Part shown: piece by piece, positions 10,516 to 22,420 of the stretch | Position numbering within the stretch: the stretch's first letter is position 1 | Layout of the letters: every line of letters begins with the position of its first letter | Assembly (NCBI GenBank): GCA_003254905.1 | Contig: QANU01074788.1 | Coordinates: 145,601-209,600, forward strand | From: Nissolia schottii | Lineage: Eukaryota; Streptophyta; Magnoliopsida; Fabales; Fabaceae | DNA length: 64,000 nucleotides | Reading direction: 5' to 3' | Position numbers and translations under genes: made by a program | Notes under the pieces: model-generated | The model's input: the letters and a program-made list of their open reading frames with translations, nothing else | Told to the model about the DNA's origin: nothing | The model's database searches: none

Positions 10516-12570
10516 AAAAGTTAATATTTTTGCAAATACCTTAACAATATCATAATTTTATAATTTTATATTTTAAATACAATAATTTTTATCATTTTCA
10601 CGGGAGAAAAATCAACATTTTCTCCTATCTTAATAGCGAAAATTACAGAGAAAAAACACATTCAAAATGCCAAATTTGTCTTTATTTGTTTCTTCATATT
10701 ACCATGTAAAGGGTAAATAAGTTATTGAATATGATTATATTTTTTGTTCTTGTCACTTTTGTTTCTAACTTATCAAAAGGAGAAAAAAAAACTTACCATT
10801 TTCTTTTCATTTAAACAATAAAAATAATAAATTGATATTTTCTCTTCTATCTTTTCTTCATTTTATTTTCTTTCCTCGTCCAAGTAAATAAAAAATGTTA
10901 GATGTTATGCAAAATACTTATATTTAGATTGTCATTTGCAAATTGTACTTCAACATAATAAAAAGTAATTTTATATTTCTGTTGAAATCGTAAGTAAAAC
11001 CATGTCTAGATATTTTCTAATTATTATTTTGACAAATATGTTATTTATTTTCCCATAAGTTTTGAACAAACTTAAGAGACTTGTATCTGGTACAAGGAGA
11101 TGAGCTCAAATACACAAAAATCCCAAAATGACCACCTCATGTGACACCAAATCATAAAAACACATAGCACCCAAATAAAACAACATGACTTTTTCACCAT
11201 TAAAAGGCATCATTGCATATGGCAGGGAAAGAAAAACGAAACTAATTATTCACTTTGATTATTGTTGTAGGTCTGTCAAAAGCTTAGAATATTATGATGC
11301 GATTATAACCACCCCCATTTCACCATAAAAAACTCAATGACCCAACGTTCTAAAACACATTCAATGCATCGTCCTATCGTCATTATATTTCCTCTTGATC
11401 CAACCTACCAAACTTAGATGTTCACATCTCCTTTTAAGTGGTAACAAAAATTTAGTTAAGAGATTAGTACATCTCAAAATTAAGTAAATTTAGGATGACA
11501 ATCTGCGCTGTACTTATAAATATTCAATTCAATCTAATTCAATCTAATGAGTAAGATAAAAATTTGTTCTATTACAGATAACTATCTGAAATTACTTACA
11601 TAGGTTAGGGTAGGGTTAAGATTTTAATGAACCAACACTGACTCTACCCGCATCTCATATATATATATATATATATANATATCACCATCGAGTTAACTGG
11701 CTTCACAACTCGGATCTGAGTAAACACGGGTGAACTTGGGTAAACTTGAGATAAATTCATGAGTTAACTATTTTAATCAAAATTTAGCCTCAAGTCCTAA
11801 ATTACACAATATTTCTCAAGGGTCACTTTTAATTAGGATATCTAAATAGAATATCTTGAGATCTTGATTTATGTTTGGTTAATTTATAACATTATAAAGT
11901 TTTGGTATGTTATTTTTTATGCCATTTTAATTTATTTCTTATATTTTATGACTTGTGTTTGCCTAATTATGATTTAAAAATAAAATTTTGACTTATATTT
12001 TGCTTTAATATAATTTTTGTATATTATATTAACGTATTATAATTTTTTTTTATTAATATTTCATAGTAAGTAAATTCTTATGAGTTTACGATTCAAGTTT
12101 ACTTATACTTCATAAGTTTAGGTAAACTCACGAGTTTGACAACCTTTTTTTTGTGTGTGTATATAATAGACAAACTTAAGTTGTTGTTAAATGATTGTTT
12201 ATCTTACTATATATAATAAATTACAATGTTATATTTTTTTTTGATATTATGAATAACTATTATAGTGTTTTGTTACATTTATGATTTTGTTGTATAAAGA
12301 TGATTATCTTTGTTTAATTTTTATGAATTGTATATTTTTTTTATAGTTTATATTGTGTTATTGTTATACACTAAAACAATAATTTTTTTGTTACTGACAC
12401 TTATATTTAGAAAGTAATTGGTAGAGTAAAGTAGGGTAAAGTTAGAGTTTAAATATTTTTCTATAGGTATAATTAAATTTTTTATTTGTAAAACTCATGA
12501 TTGAGATATGATAGAATTTATCTTTATTCAATTGTTGAGAGTAGATTTAAAAACTATACCTATTGCCATC
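10516..12570. other. A/T-rich intergenic with a degenerate repeat
   Basis: No gene is recognised. An (AT)n tract at about 11,659-11,682 contains one N at 11,678. From 11,690 to 12,140 there are repeated words of the type GAGTTAAC/GGTAAACTCACGAGTTTGAC, similar to sequence around 34,690-35,120. This suggests an eroded MITE. Confidence 0.45.
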
Positions 12571-12922
12571 GTTATAAAGATTGTATTGGTATTTGAACAA
12601 CGAAAAAATTGGTAGCCTATGTACACCGAAGGAAACAAACATTATAAAATAGAGAAACAAGCATTATCAAATACATAAACGAATAATATTAAATACACAC
12701 ATGGTCATATATGTACAAAATAAATAAACAAACATTATCAAATATATAAACGAACAAATATAAAACACATGCGTGTCTGCATACGCATAAATGCTCAGTG
12801 ACAATGTTTTTTCTTTGTTTTATAATGTTTAGTTTCATATTTTGTAATGTTTATTTCTCTGTATAGTGTATACAAAATGCCAACTTTTAGAATGTATTAA
12901 TAGTATTTTTGTTATAAAGATT
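12571..12922. mobile_element. foldback MITE with 12-bp flanking direct repeat
   Basis: The 12-mer GTTATAAAGATT occurs at 12,571-12,582 and again at 12,911-12,922. Between them, TTGGTAGCCTATGTACACC and ACATTATAAAATAGAG on the left mirror the complements of the right side (GTTGGCATTTTGTATACAC, AACATTATAAAAC). Related to 3330-3545. The long duplication would fit a Mutator-type insertion. Confidence 0.6.
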
Positions 12923-13713
12923 TCAAACTAACATTTATTTGTCAAGCCTTTAACAATATTTATTTGCCAGGGAAATTAAATGCTGCTATTCTCTCTACTG
13001 AATGAAACTTTTCAGAGTAAGTTTAAGAATCTCAATCCATGATTAACATTTTTATGTGATACTATATGTATGGTTGAAGTAACTAATCATGAACTGTATA
13101 ACGATAATATTAGATGGTGTTCAGTTCAATTCAATTCAATTCAATTCAGTGTATGTATTTAATTTCATTTGCAAAAGTTGACTTGCATGTATAATATTGT
13201 AGCAGAGGCAAAGATGTGATATATTGTGCATAAGACAGAAGCATACGGTGCTATGATCGCAACAGCAGTAATCATATTGATGTCAGTTAAACGGGTCTGC
13301 TATGCATTAAGGCATATTGGTGGTTGCTCCAAGTCCATAGAAATTGGTCCTCTCACTCATGAGAGAATACAAACAAGATTTAATTATAAATAAGAGCCTT
13401 GTGCGCTGAAAAGATAAGGGTAGACCCCTGAATTACTCTCCATGGGGTGTGTGTTGCTTGGTTTTAGTTTTCCTTCCTGTGTCAACATCCTGAACATATC
13501 AAAACTGGTATCTTTCATCATGATGAGATTTTGAGCCGAAAAACAAAATAAAATAATGAAAAGGACGCCAGAGAAAATTTACTGCGTGATAATGAAATTG
13601 AAGTTCCTCTCTGTCCTTTTTGAGTTTGTTCGCCATGTGCCTCTGGGATCGTGGATGCTATCATTTTGAACATTTTTTTTTTTTTTTTTTTTCATGCCTA
13701 ATTCTAACAAAAA
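12923..13713. other. intergenic, nothing recognised
   Basis: Contains a short TTCAA tandem at 13,118-13,147 and a T homopolymer at 13,671-13,692. The 13,180-13,640 part is more GC-balanced but has no coding signal that I recognise. Confidence 0.45.
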
Positions 13714-13865
13714 TGCTATTTTGACATAAAGGTTATTGTTAGATATCAAATCACTTTCACATGTTTCATATGATCCACATTCACATAATATGATGTGAGT
13801 GTGAATTCATGATATATGTGAGAATGAAACTTAATGTCTAATACAAATTTTGTGTTAAAATAACA
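13714..13865. mobile_element. small palindromic MITE
   Basis: Essentially one long imperfect inverted repeat. TGCTATTTTGACATAAA on the left pairs with the complement of TTTGTGTTAAAATAACA on the right. Inner arms around TTTCACATGTTTCAT and ATGATATATGTGAGAATGAA also pair. It has no coding content. Confidence 0.65.
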
Positions 13866-14099
13866 CACTCAATAATTGATGGATTGTATTTCAGTATTAC
13901 AACTACTACTAGTCATATTTCATTTCCAAGTAATGATGCATAGACACACAATTCCATTATTATCTTCTCCTAACAAAAATCATGCCATGACAAATGTAGG
14001 TTAAAAAAAAAAAAACAAAAAACAGTACTAGTAGTATATTTAAGGTGAGGTAGGATGGATTATTATTTGTAAGAAAAATATTATGTTGCGAGAATTTTT

Positions 14100-14640
14100 C
14101 CATCAAATTTTTATTAGAATAATGTGACATAATTTATAACCATTTGAGTAATTTTGACTCTAGTATTATATTTCTTTTTTACTCATCATGATTATTATGA
14201 AGTATGATGCAGAGAAATTTAGTCACAAGCAGCGTCGGTAGTTTATGTTGGCAAGCCCACAGTTTGACAACCAGTTTTGAGGGCATATGCGACATTTCGA
14301 AGGCTCCATGATCCAACCTGGTTTAACAAAAACGAAACGGCGGAACCAGAAAGCGTCGTTGTTGCCTTCGGGTCTCCGAACACGAATACCTACCACCATT
14401 CTTTCCTCTTTCTCTCTATTTTTAATTTTTCTAAAATAAATAAAAAAGGGATGTGGTGAGGTGAGATGAGATGAGAGAGACTTGGGAGTCATAATGCATA
14501 GCACCTGTTAACAGCGACAAGATATTTAATTTCCTGTCCCCCGCAGAGACAGGAACGGACGGTCTCGATTCCTCCATCAGACTCCATCGCAACCGTCCAG
14601 CCCCCACCTCTGAATTAAATTATTACTCCTTTGCCATATT
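14100..14640 (+). promoter_or_regulatory. upstream region of the Aux/IAA gene
   Basis: The sequence becomes markedly less A/T-rich about 400 bp before the pyrimidine-rich leader. A core auxin-response element in reverse orientation, GAGACA, is at 14,546-14,551 (TGTCTC on the minus strand). ARF transcription factors bind this hexamer, and Aux/IAA promoters commonly carry it as part of negative feedback. A single hexamer can occur by chance. No convincing TATA box is visible, so the transcription start is not fixed. Confidence 0.45.
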
Positions 14641-14790
14641 ATGCTGCGACATCGCTTTTTGCGATTCCGTTTTTCCTGTTTTGCCCCTGCCCTCCCTCCC
14701 TCTCGTTTCGGTGCTGCTCTGGCTTTTGTGTCTTAAACCCACCCCCTTCTTCATTCAGCTTCTCTCATCTTTCTTTGCTTTCTCTGCTTA

Positions 14791-14805
14791 ATGGAAGGCC
14801 CTTGA
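14791..14805 (+). CDS. tiny upstream ORF in the Aux/IAA leader
   Basis: ATG GAA GGC CCT TGA (MEGP stop) lies in the predicted 5' leader, before the CT repeat and the 5'-UTR intron. If the leader begins upstream of it, it could reduce translation of the main frame. Nothing shows that it is translated. Confidence 0.25.
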   Translation: MEGP

Positions 14806-14807
14806 AA

Positions 14808-14809
<2 letters not shown>

Positions 14810-14845
<36 letters not shown>
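14810..14845. repeat. (CT)n microsatellite in the 5' leader
   Basis: About 18 CT units. Pyrimidine runs of this type are common in plant 5' UTRs and core promoters; length variation between accessions is likely. Confidence 0.9.
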
Positions 14846-14848
<3 letters not shown>

Positions 14849-14933
14849 TGCATTTTTGCTGCCGAAAAACAAAAAAGGAGAAGCTGCTGTGATCGATAAG
14901 AGCTTGTGTTCTGCGTTCTACCAAGCCTCTTAG

Positions 14934-15626
14934 GTGCGCGCTTCTAATCTTACCTTCTCCTACTTCTAACTACTCCGTTTTTTCTTTTTGTTTTTCCGTG
15001 GTTTGTTCAGCTCTCCTTTTTTTTTTTTTAAAGTTTTTTGGTTTATTTATGGGTAGTGATTTGGTGTGAGTGCGGATCTATTGAACTGATGCTGCGCCTT
15101 CGGTTCTTGTCTGGGGAGGGGAGAAGAAACTGAGGCTAGAAATAGGACGAGAGGAGCTTGCTGTTCCTCGTAATCTGATTGTGTTTGAATGTGAAGTTAA
15201 CTAATTATCACTTAGTGCATGTTTGGTAATATTAGAGTTTTTAGGAAATTATGCGCATTAATCTGATTGTGTTTGATTGTAAGCTGCTTTTTTTAATTAG
15301 AAATAAGCTAATCCAAACACACGGTAATCGCGTGCTCTGTTTCTGGATATGATTTACTTGGGTCTTTAATTGCATGAGGGCTAGAATTGGACATGCATTT
15401 AATTTTGGGCACTCCAAAGCACTATTTAATGATCCACTGCTGTTTAAATTGTTTGCTAATTGGGCGGTGGTCATTATGATTAATCTTGTTATGAAATCTG
15501 GAACTCATTTATCTATATTTTTTATTTGTTGATTTTGTTATTAGCATAACGTTTCTATTTATTGCAATACGTGAACTAGGTTGTGATCTTAGAATTTCTC
15601 CCTATCTCTGTGTGTATTTGTGGCAG
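14934..15626 (+). other. probable 5'-UTR intron of the Aux/IAA gene
   Basis: A good donor (TTAG then GTGCGC at 14,934) and a good acceptor (TATTTGTGGCAG ending 15,626) bracket 693 bp. The acceptor lies 13 bases before the ATG at 15,640, and the span between is A/T-rich like an intron. Leader introns are known in plant Aux/IAA genes, but splicing here is inferred from sequence alone. Confidence 0.65.
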
Positions 15627-15639
15627 TTTGTGTCTTCTG

Positions 15640-18600
15640 ATGTCTCCGCCGGTGCTGGTTTCGGAGGAGGAAGGGACGAGCAAAGTCTCGTCAACGGTAG
15701 CATCTGCTTCATCGCAGTCCTTGGACTGTTTCTCCCAGAATGGGGGTGGATTGAAGGAGCGGAATTACCTTGGGTTGTCTGATTGCTCATCAGTGGATAG
15801 CTCCAATTCTGCTGTCCCAAGCTTGTCTGATGAGAAAAAGGGGAACCTGAATTTGAAGGCTACGGAGTTGAGGCTGGGGCTCCCCGGATCCCAATCGCCT
15901 GAGAGGGATCCAGACGCTTTCTCTTTGAGCTCAACGAAGCTCGATGAGAAGCCGCTGTTCCCTTTGCTTCCAACGAAAGATGGAATCTGCTCATTGACCC
16001 AGAAGGCTGCTGTGGTTTCTGGAAACAAAAGGGGTTTCGCTGATACCATGGAGGGGTTCACTCAGGTGAAAACTTGTCCGCTAATGAGTAGTTAGTTAGT
16101 TGGATGGTTATGCTGTTTCTGACTCTGATTCATCACAATGTTTTTTGGTGCAGGGGAAGTTTGCTGGTACTACAGGGATAAATGTAATGTTATCACCTAG
16201 ACCTTCTGGAGCTCAGCCTGCTGCTGTTAAGGAAATACCAAGCAAGGCATTACAAGAACGGCCTTCTGCAGCTAATGGAACCGCTTCTGTCAGCGGCAGT
16301 GCCCCAGCTTCTAAGTGAGTAAAGCTTGCCGGATCTAGGATCTGTAATTTTCAAAAGAAACTTGAAGTCAAACGAAGACTAAGAGGTCCTTCATGTGTTT
16401 CTAGTTGAGCTAATATATTAAGTTCTCATATGTAGGGCACAGGTTGTTGGCTGGCCTCCTATTAGATCATTCAGGAAAAACTCTATGGCAACCGCATCAA
16501 AGAATAATGATGAAGTGGATGGAAAACCAGGTCTTGCCGCTCTCTTTGTTAAGGTCAGCATGGATGGTGCTCCCTATCTTAGGAAAGTGGACCTAAGAAG
16601 TTATACAACCTATCAGGAACTATCTTCCGCCCTTGAGAAGATGTTCACTTGTTTTACCCTAGGTGAGCTGTCCAATTCTGATTTACCTTCTCTGTAACAT
16701 TGATTTTTACTAATGGTTTATTCTAAATACATTCTGTTTTAGGTTGTTACTTAATTTTTATTCTGAGTTGCAACTTGGGTACTTGTGTACAATAACAGGT
16801 CAGTGTGGTTCCCACGGAGCTCCAGGTAGAGAAATGTTGAGTGAGAGCAAACTGAGAGACCTTCTGCACGGTTCAGAATATGTACTCACTTATGAGGACA
16901 AAGATGGGGACTGGATGCTTGTAGGGGATGTACCATGGGAGTAAGTTATTTTTGAATTCAAGTTATTTTTGAATTCCAGTTCTTTGTATTCTCATTATAT
17001 TTTTTTCTTCAAGCAACAGTCACTATTTGCAAGCGTATAATTCAAAAAGTCTACCATTATTAATCATTAAATATGTAATATGTTGCCAGTTGCCTAGAGC
17101 TAAGCAATTTCCTCCTAGGCTTATTTATTGTTTATTGTTTAAATGATTAATTGCTAAAATAATGTTTTATTCCTAATATCAATGAGTTAGAACTTAGAAT
17201 AGCTTCTAACACCGGGTGTAGTGGTCAAACCTGAGCTTTTTCAAAGTTGATATTGATATTGATTTTTAGTTTTTAATTACAACCAGAAAGTCCAAGATGA
17301 TCTTTTTTATTTGTAATTCATAAATTTTCCTTGACCGTATGTAAGTTATGATGATGAAAATGGTAAGCATCTAGCTTAGTTCAATCCAATATATGATCGT
17401 AAAAGGCCGAGTACAATAATTATTTACAAGTGCACTTCTATCATTTTTTTTCCTTTCTCAAACTAATTCTGCTAATTGAAAACCAACTGGAGAGTAGAGA
17501 GTGATAAGGATACCAAATTAGTTGTAACTTGAATCGAGTAGCTGGCCATGCTTCATGGTAAACATTAATCAACTAATGCATCACAAATTTTAAGTGTAAA
17601 TTACTTTTGGTTTCACATATCTGGAACATAAAGGATGTACGTTGTATGCACTGGCTTGGCTAAGTAATTGGCAACTTGCATGAAAAGGTAACCACAAAAT
17701 TGTCCTTTTCAGAAATTAAAGTATAATAAGAAACAAGGTTAAGAAAATTGGATCAGACATCAAACTGGTCGAGGCAGAGGTTCAAAGGTTCAATCGGTTG
17801 AACCGGGGTTAAATACAAATATATATTTTATTATTTATATGTATATAAATTTATATATATGATTGATTATTTGCTATATAATAAATTAAAATAATCTTTT
17901 ATATAGTATTTGTACATTATTAGTGTTGTGAGAGTATGTTTTGCAACTTAAGTATGTAAGTCTTACATCAAAATTATTAGAATATATAATTTTTTAAATA
18001 AAATTTATATTTATTTTAAAAAAAAATGCAGTTAAAAAAAGAAAAAGAGAGAACTGGTCTGGTTTTGATCGGTTTGGTTCACCTGTTTTGGCCAGTTCCC
18101 ATCAGTTCTTGTGCTAGGCTGTTCTGGGGTGCAAACTGGATGGGGGTCCGGTTTTCGGTTGAACCATTTGGATCGGCCGGTCCGGTCTAGTCTGGTTTTT
18201 AGAACCATGATAAGAAATGCTCATGTTTATCATGCAATATGTATTGGTCTCTTGCTAATTAAACCTGAGAATTTTTGTGCTGGTTTATATTTTTAGAGTG
18301 AATAGAAGGTCAAGTACTGAAGTGTATTTAGAATCCTTTTTATGTCATTGTTTCCTTCTCTTCTGATAATTTGATACCCTATTGTGGGTGTAGAAGTTTA
18401 ATATATGCTATATACCTGTTTAATTGTATCAGACTAAAGATCTTGATCATGGCTATGATTTTTCTGCTAAGTAGGATCTTAGTCAAGTTTCTTATTGGCA
18501 TGTGTTAATGTGCTTGTTTATTCAGGCATCAAGTGTTGGTTCAAATTATAGCATCTGTTTGTTTGTACCAAGAAAATGGATTAGATGACTGATTGAATGA

Positions 18601-19346
18601 AATTTTCACTTTGCTTCGGTTTGCACCTGATTCCCACAATTAACTGCTGTTTATTTCTTGTTGCAGGATGTTCATTGACACTTGTAGAAGGCTGAAAATC
18701 ATGAAGGGTTCTGATGCCATTGGCTTAGGTATGTATTCTCAGCTAACAATGATGATTCATGTTAAGTATAACTAGTACGGAAGACTATCACTAAAATTCA
18801 TGTTAGGTATGTATTCTCAGCTAACAATGATGATTCATGTTAAGTATAACTAGTACGGAAGACTATCACTAAAATTTATGGATTTTGGCCTTCTGCTTTA
18901 CATGACCTGCCCTAGATGATAGATCTTGATGTGTTTAAAATCTAAATGAGATCACTGAATCTGGTCTATGATGGTATATGTTATATCATGGAAGGTTACT
19001 TTAAACATTACTTAGGAATAGAGATACAGGGCCAAGAACAATAAAAGGGTCAATATGTATATACGGGTTATATAGGGGCAGTTTTTATTTGGAAACATAG
19101 TACTATAGCTCCATGGATTTATCTACTGGAATAAATAAATGTGCATATTAGGAAGTGGATCCCTTTACTTGTATATCACTTGTAACAAGAGGGTGTAATA
19201 ACAAAGACCAACCTATGTTAACTGCTCTATATTTCTAGCCATATTAACCATTCTAATGTGCCATAGCTTTGCTTAAGTAGATTTTTTTTTTTTTTTCTTT
19301 CTTCGCAGCTCCGAGGGCCATGGAAAAGTCCAGAAGCAGGAGTTAG
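15640..19346 (+). CDS. IAA9: Aux/IAA transcriptional co-repressor, IAA8/IAA9/IAA27 clade
   Basis: Six coding exons: 15,640-16,065; 16,154-16,314; 16,436-16,662; 16,799-16,940; 18,667-18,728; 19,309-19,346. All introns are GT-AG and join in frame to 351 residues. Domain I (EAR, LRLGL) is at residues 77-81 and recruits TOPLESS. An NKR basic patch at 129-131 fits a bipartite nuclear signal. The degron VVGWPPIR at 199-206 is the TIR1/AFB-auxin site. Domains III/IV form a PB1 fold from about 230, with invariant Lys235 and the acidic [12 protein letters not shown] loop at 307-318. The tail EKSRSRS is basic. The N-terminal MSPP start and the [11 protein letters not shown] block (42-52) match the long IAA8/IAA9 group, so the symbol denotes the clade, not proven orthology. 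It is nuclear: it binds ARFs and represses auxin genes until degraded. The start is the first ATG after the leader-intron acceptor; an in-frame ATG at 15,583 would lie in that intron. Confidence 0.96.
17726..18217. mobile_element. hAT-type MITE inside Aux/IAA intron 4
   Basis: The element spans 17,734-18,209 (476 bp). The perfect 8-bp duplication ATAAGAAA sits at 17,726-17,733 and 18,210-18,217. Ends CAAGGTTAAGAAAATTGG and, from the other side, CATGGTTCTAAAAACCAG are imperfect inverted repeats. Subterminal GGTTCAA/TTGAACC and CCGGTCCGG words are typical of hAT MITEs with ACCGGTT-rich ends. It is non-coding and partly explains why this intron (1,726 bp) is much longer than the others. Confidence 0.9.
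18729..18880. repeat. 78-bp tandem duplication covering the intron 5 donor
   Basis: The 78 bases from the intron 5 donor (18,729-18,806) are repeated immediately (18,807 to about 18,878), with one visible mismatch near the end of the second copy. The duplication recreates TTAG/GTATGT at 18,803-18,812, a second complete donor. Reading from the first donor into the duplicate keeps frame for 15 codons and then meets TAG. Confidence 0.95.
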
Positions 19347-19860
19347 ATGGTATCCGGGACTGATGACTGCTTTTTGTCTGTTGAAGTTTTAATGCTTGAT
19401 CCAAGGATTTTGTGATTAAACACAGTTCAGATGTTATATCTTCTGTTTCCTAGTCCCTCAAGAGTTTGTCTCTATCTCTGTTTGTTATATTTGTTATGAC
19501 TTCAATATCTTATGAAGCTACCTTGGTAGATTTAGTATTTGTGGAGTCTGTAATCATTATAGGAACCTGTTTGGATGGAATTGAACGTCTGTTACAGCCA
19601 ACTTACTGTTCTCATGTCTTATGTTATCTGTCATCCGTGTCATTCTTTGCTTTTCATCTTCTTCTTCTTCTTCTTCTTCTTTTTTAAAATTATTTTATAT
19701 ATTTATCTTTTATTTTCCTCAAACTTTGTTTTTAATCTTTAGAAGCATAATCTCGTGTGTTCCTTTTCGATCTAATATTTCTGGAGTAAGAAATTTTACA
19801 GCCAAGAAAGAACATGAAATTGTTGTGCACTACTCTGGTTTATTAAAATTGTAATAAAAT
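19347..19860 (+). terminator. Aux/IAA 3' UTR and likely polyadenylation region
   Basis: T-rich sequence with TGTAATC and TTTGTA words follows the stop. AATAAA at 19,853-19,858 is one candidate near-upstream signal. The actual cleavage site cannot be fixed, and an earlier site near 19,450-19,560 is equally possible. A TTC microsatellite lies at about 19,659-19,683. Confidence 0.4.
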
Positions 19861-21908
19861 CATGAAGTGGGTGACATGATTTGCTAAGCTGAATTAGTAC
19901 ATATTTTATTGTACAACTGCGAGAAAAAGGACGCACCAAAGTATTTTCGGAGGTATCAATTCCATGCCAGATATTTGGATGATCCACTGTTATTGCCTTG
20001 GGTCATTTGCCAAGAATGGCTAATCAACAAGAAGGGTTGTCCCTTAGAAGAAATAAATTATATTATTGAATCAAGGGGGAATGGGCCACCATCTGATTAT
20101 ATATATCTATCCCATTTGATAAGATTTAGTGAGATATGCGCCACCGGCGGCAATGATGCAAGAATCCTATCCTACCTAACTTGACACAGCCCCAGCAATT
20201 GAGTTTATCATGCCAAGTTGGGTAGGGATAAAATTGTAATATTGTATTAACGATGTGAAGATGATGCTCAAAATGTAACCTGTGTTGTACTGCTTTTGCC
20301 GATTGATTTGAGCAAACTAAGTTAGGGGAGTATGAACATCGTCAAAATGGCCTGTTTTTATTCTACTCTATGATCGACAATTGCTCAATTGTTTTTCTTT
20401 ATCCACATTTCAGGTTTCTTCCCTTCTGTTAGATTATCTACAATAGCATTTATTAACTTATGTCCTCGACTAAATGTATGCGTGGAATGCATATTAGAGC
20501 TACTTTTGGGAAAGTCAAATGTGCTGATGATGATTGGGTGCTAGGATCAACAACTAACAAATAATGTTTTCTAAGTTATGATGTCGAGTCTAGGTTTTGT
20601 TAGGTTAATTTCATTCAGCCTGAAGTGAGAATATTGTACATGTAGTCTTTTTTATACTTTCTACTGAAATTAATATATTTGTGGAATGACAAGACTTGAA
20701 CCCATGACCATTTGGTCATAAAAGTTTTGATATCATCGTGAGAACTATCTCTCCTAAAATATTATTAGGCAGAGACAATTGAATTGCTTTATCTTCCACA
20801 ACTATGTTGGTCAATTAATCATTTTTTCCCCTATAGTTTAAAAACAAGGATGCGAAGTTCATAAGGAAATTTTCTTTCTGAATTATCAACAGTTAAGCGA
20901 TTCTCAATGCATGCAGTGTTTCTGTTGAATGATCAATAGACAATTGCTTAATAAATACATGGAGTAGTATGAAGAGCTCACTTAGCGTATATGAGTGCAA
21001 GAGGGCTTAGAAATGGTTTGTTTCCATGTTGAACTTTTACTAAAACTTAACTCACTGGCATCTTGCTATGTCCTTGTAACAATTTCACATCTTATATTTT
21101 AAAGTATGATCCTAGTAATGGAAGCAATAGTCTTAGATTTGATGCACTGTACCTTGCAACAGGATTTCCTTGCGCAATTTTGAATGCATCTTATTGCAAA
21201 TGCAGATGTATGTAAACTTTATTTGATTGTTGTTCGATGTAAGTTCTTTTAACTTCTCATTAGTACTGTTGAACTTTATGGTTGTCAACAAACTTTATGA
21301 TTATTATTAGTTTAAGCATATTGCTAATGATGCATGATGGACTTGAATTATTCCCAGGTTAGTGCATGATTAAATTATTAACCAAAAGCATTTTAATAGT
21401 CACGAAAAGTACACTAATGGTGGTTTGTCATTTCTTCTAGATTCTATGGACTATAATGTTCATCTGAATATTTGTAGAATGCAACATGATGGCGTTCCCT
21501 GTGAAGGAAACAAACCTTTTACATGACAATAGGTGCTTTTGGCATTAGTGCTTGTAGCTTTTTAAGATACACAATCCTGAGGGGAAGTTAATTTGTGTTA
21601 CTGGGGATAAGTGTGCATTGACTGATCTAGTTATATTTTCTCCAAAATGTTTCTTTTGAGACTGTTTTTCAAGAACTTGATCAATAGATCAAATCTACCT
21701 ATTTGTTTCTTCAATTCCAAGCATAAGAGTAAAAGGACTCACGTTGCCTTTATTATATCGTGTTTAAACCCTAAATCCTAAACTTCAAAATCATGGTTAA
21801 GTAGCTTTTGGTTAAATCATCGTTCTGGAGCTCCAACTTAAAATCCAAACATTCTTAACTCAAGGTGTGTTCTAATTATAGTTGGCAAACTATGGACTGA
21901 TTTATTGG
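19861..21908. other. intergenic, unidentified 91-codon open frame
   Basis: Nothing is recognised with confidence. A 91-codon frame at 19,909-20,184 has balanced composition and non-repetitive content (PKYFRRYQFHARYLDDP) but no family that I know. It may be a decayed gene fragment or chance. The rest is A/T-rich without element boundaries. Confidence 0.35.
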
Positions 21909-22420
21909 TAGAATTGTCAATACAAGCTAAATTGGTTAACTCGGCTCACTCGAGTTAGCCAACCATAATTCCTAAGTTATATGAACCAAATAAACTCACC
22001 TCTAAACATGCCAAAAAATTGTCAAACAACCTCATCCTATTTGAACTGGTAGGTTAAACACGTTAGTACACCATAATTGAAAAAAATATTTTAATAAAAA
22101 ACCATAAAACCTTCAAATTAATTAAAAATGGCCCAATAAATGTATAAACAAAAAATAAAAAATAAATACACCTATAAAATGTGAAAAACCAACATCAAAT
22201 TAAGTTCAAACTCAATCTAAACAATTAACAATGTTCAACATTAATAAGTTGACTAACTTAACTTGTAGGTTTACTGGGTTGACCCACCACAAATTAAGTG
22301 AGTCAGGTCAAATACACCCACTTTTCAATAGACCAAAATTTTGCCAACAACTCACCATTTTGGTGAGTTAAACAAGTTGACTCGTGGATTGTATCCCACT
22401 TTGACGACTCTATTAATCGG
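21901..22420. mobile_element. hAT-like MITE
   Basis: The element spans 21,909-22,412. Its ends are TAGAATTGTCAATACAAGC and, on the other strand, TAGAGTCGTCAAAGTGGG. Flanks TTTATTGG (21,901-21,908) and TTAATCGG (22,413-22,420) match at six of eight positions, as an aged 8-bp target duplication would. Interior GTTGACCC/GGGTTGAC and GAGTTAAC words are inverted. It has no coding content. Confidence 0.65.

Noticed and set aside
14223-14504. 93-codon minus-strand frame upstream of the Aux/IAA gene
   Set aside because: No recognisable domain, and it overlaps the probable promoter; chance is more likely.
14631-14933. 100-codon frame in the Aux/IAA leader
   Set aside because: It needs a TTG start, is Ser/Leu-rich from the CT repeat, and ends at the 5'-UTR splice donor. 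It is a leader, not a protein.
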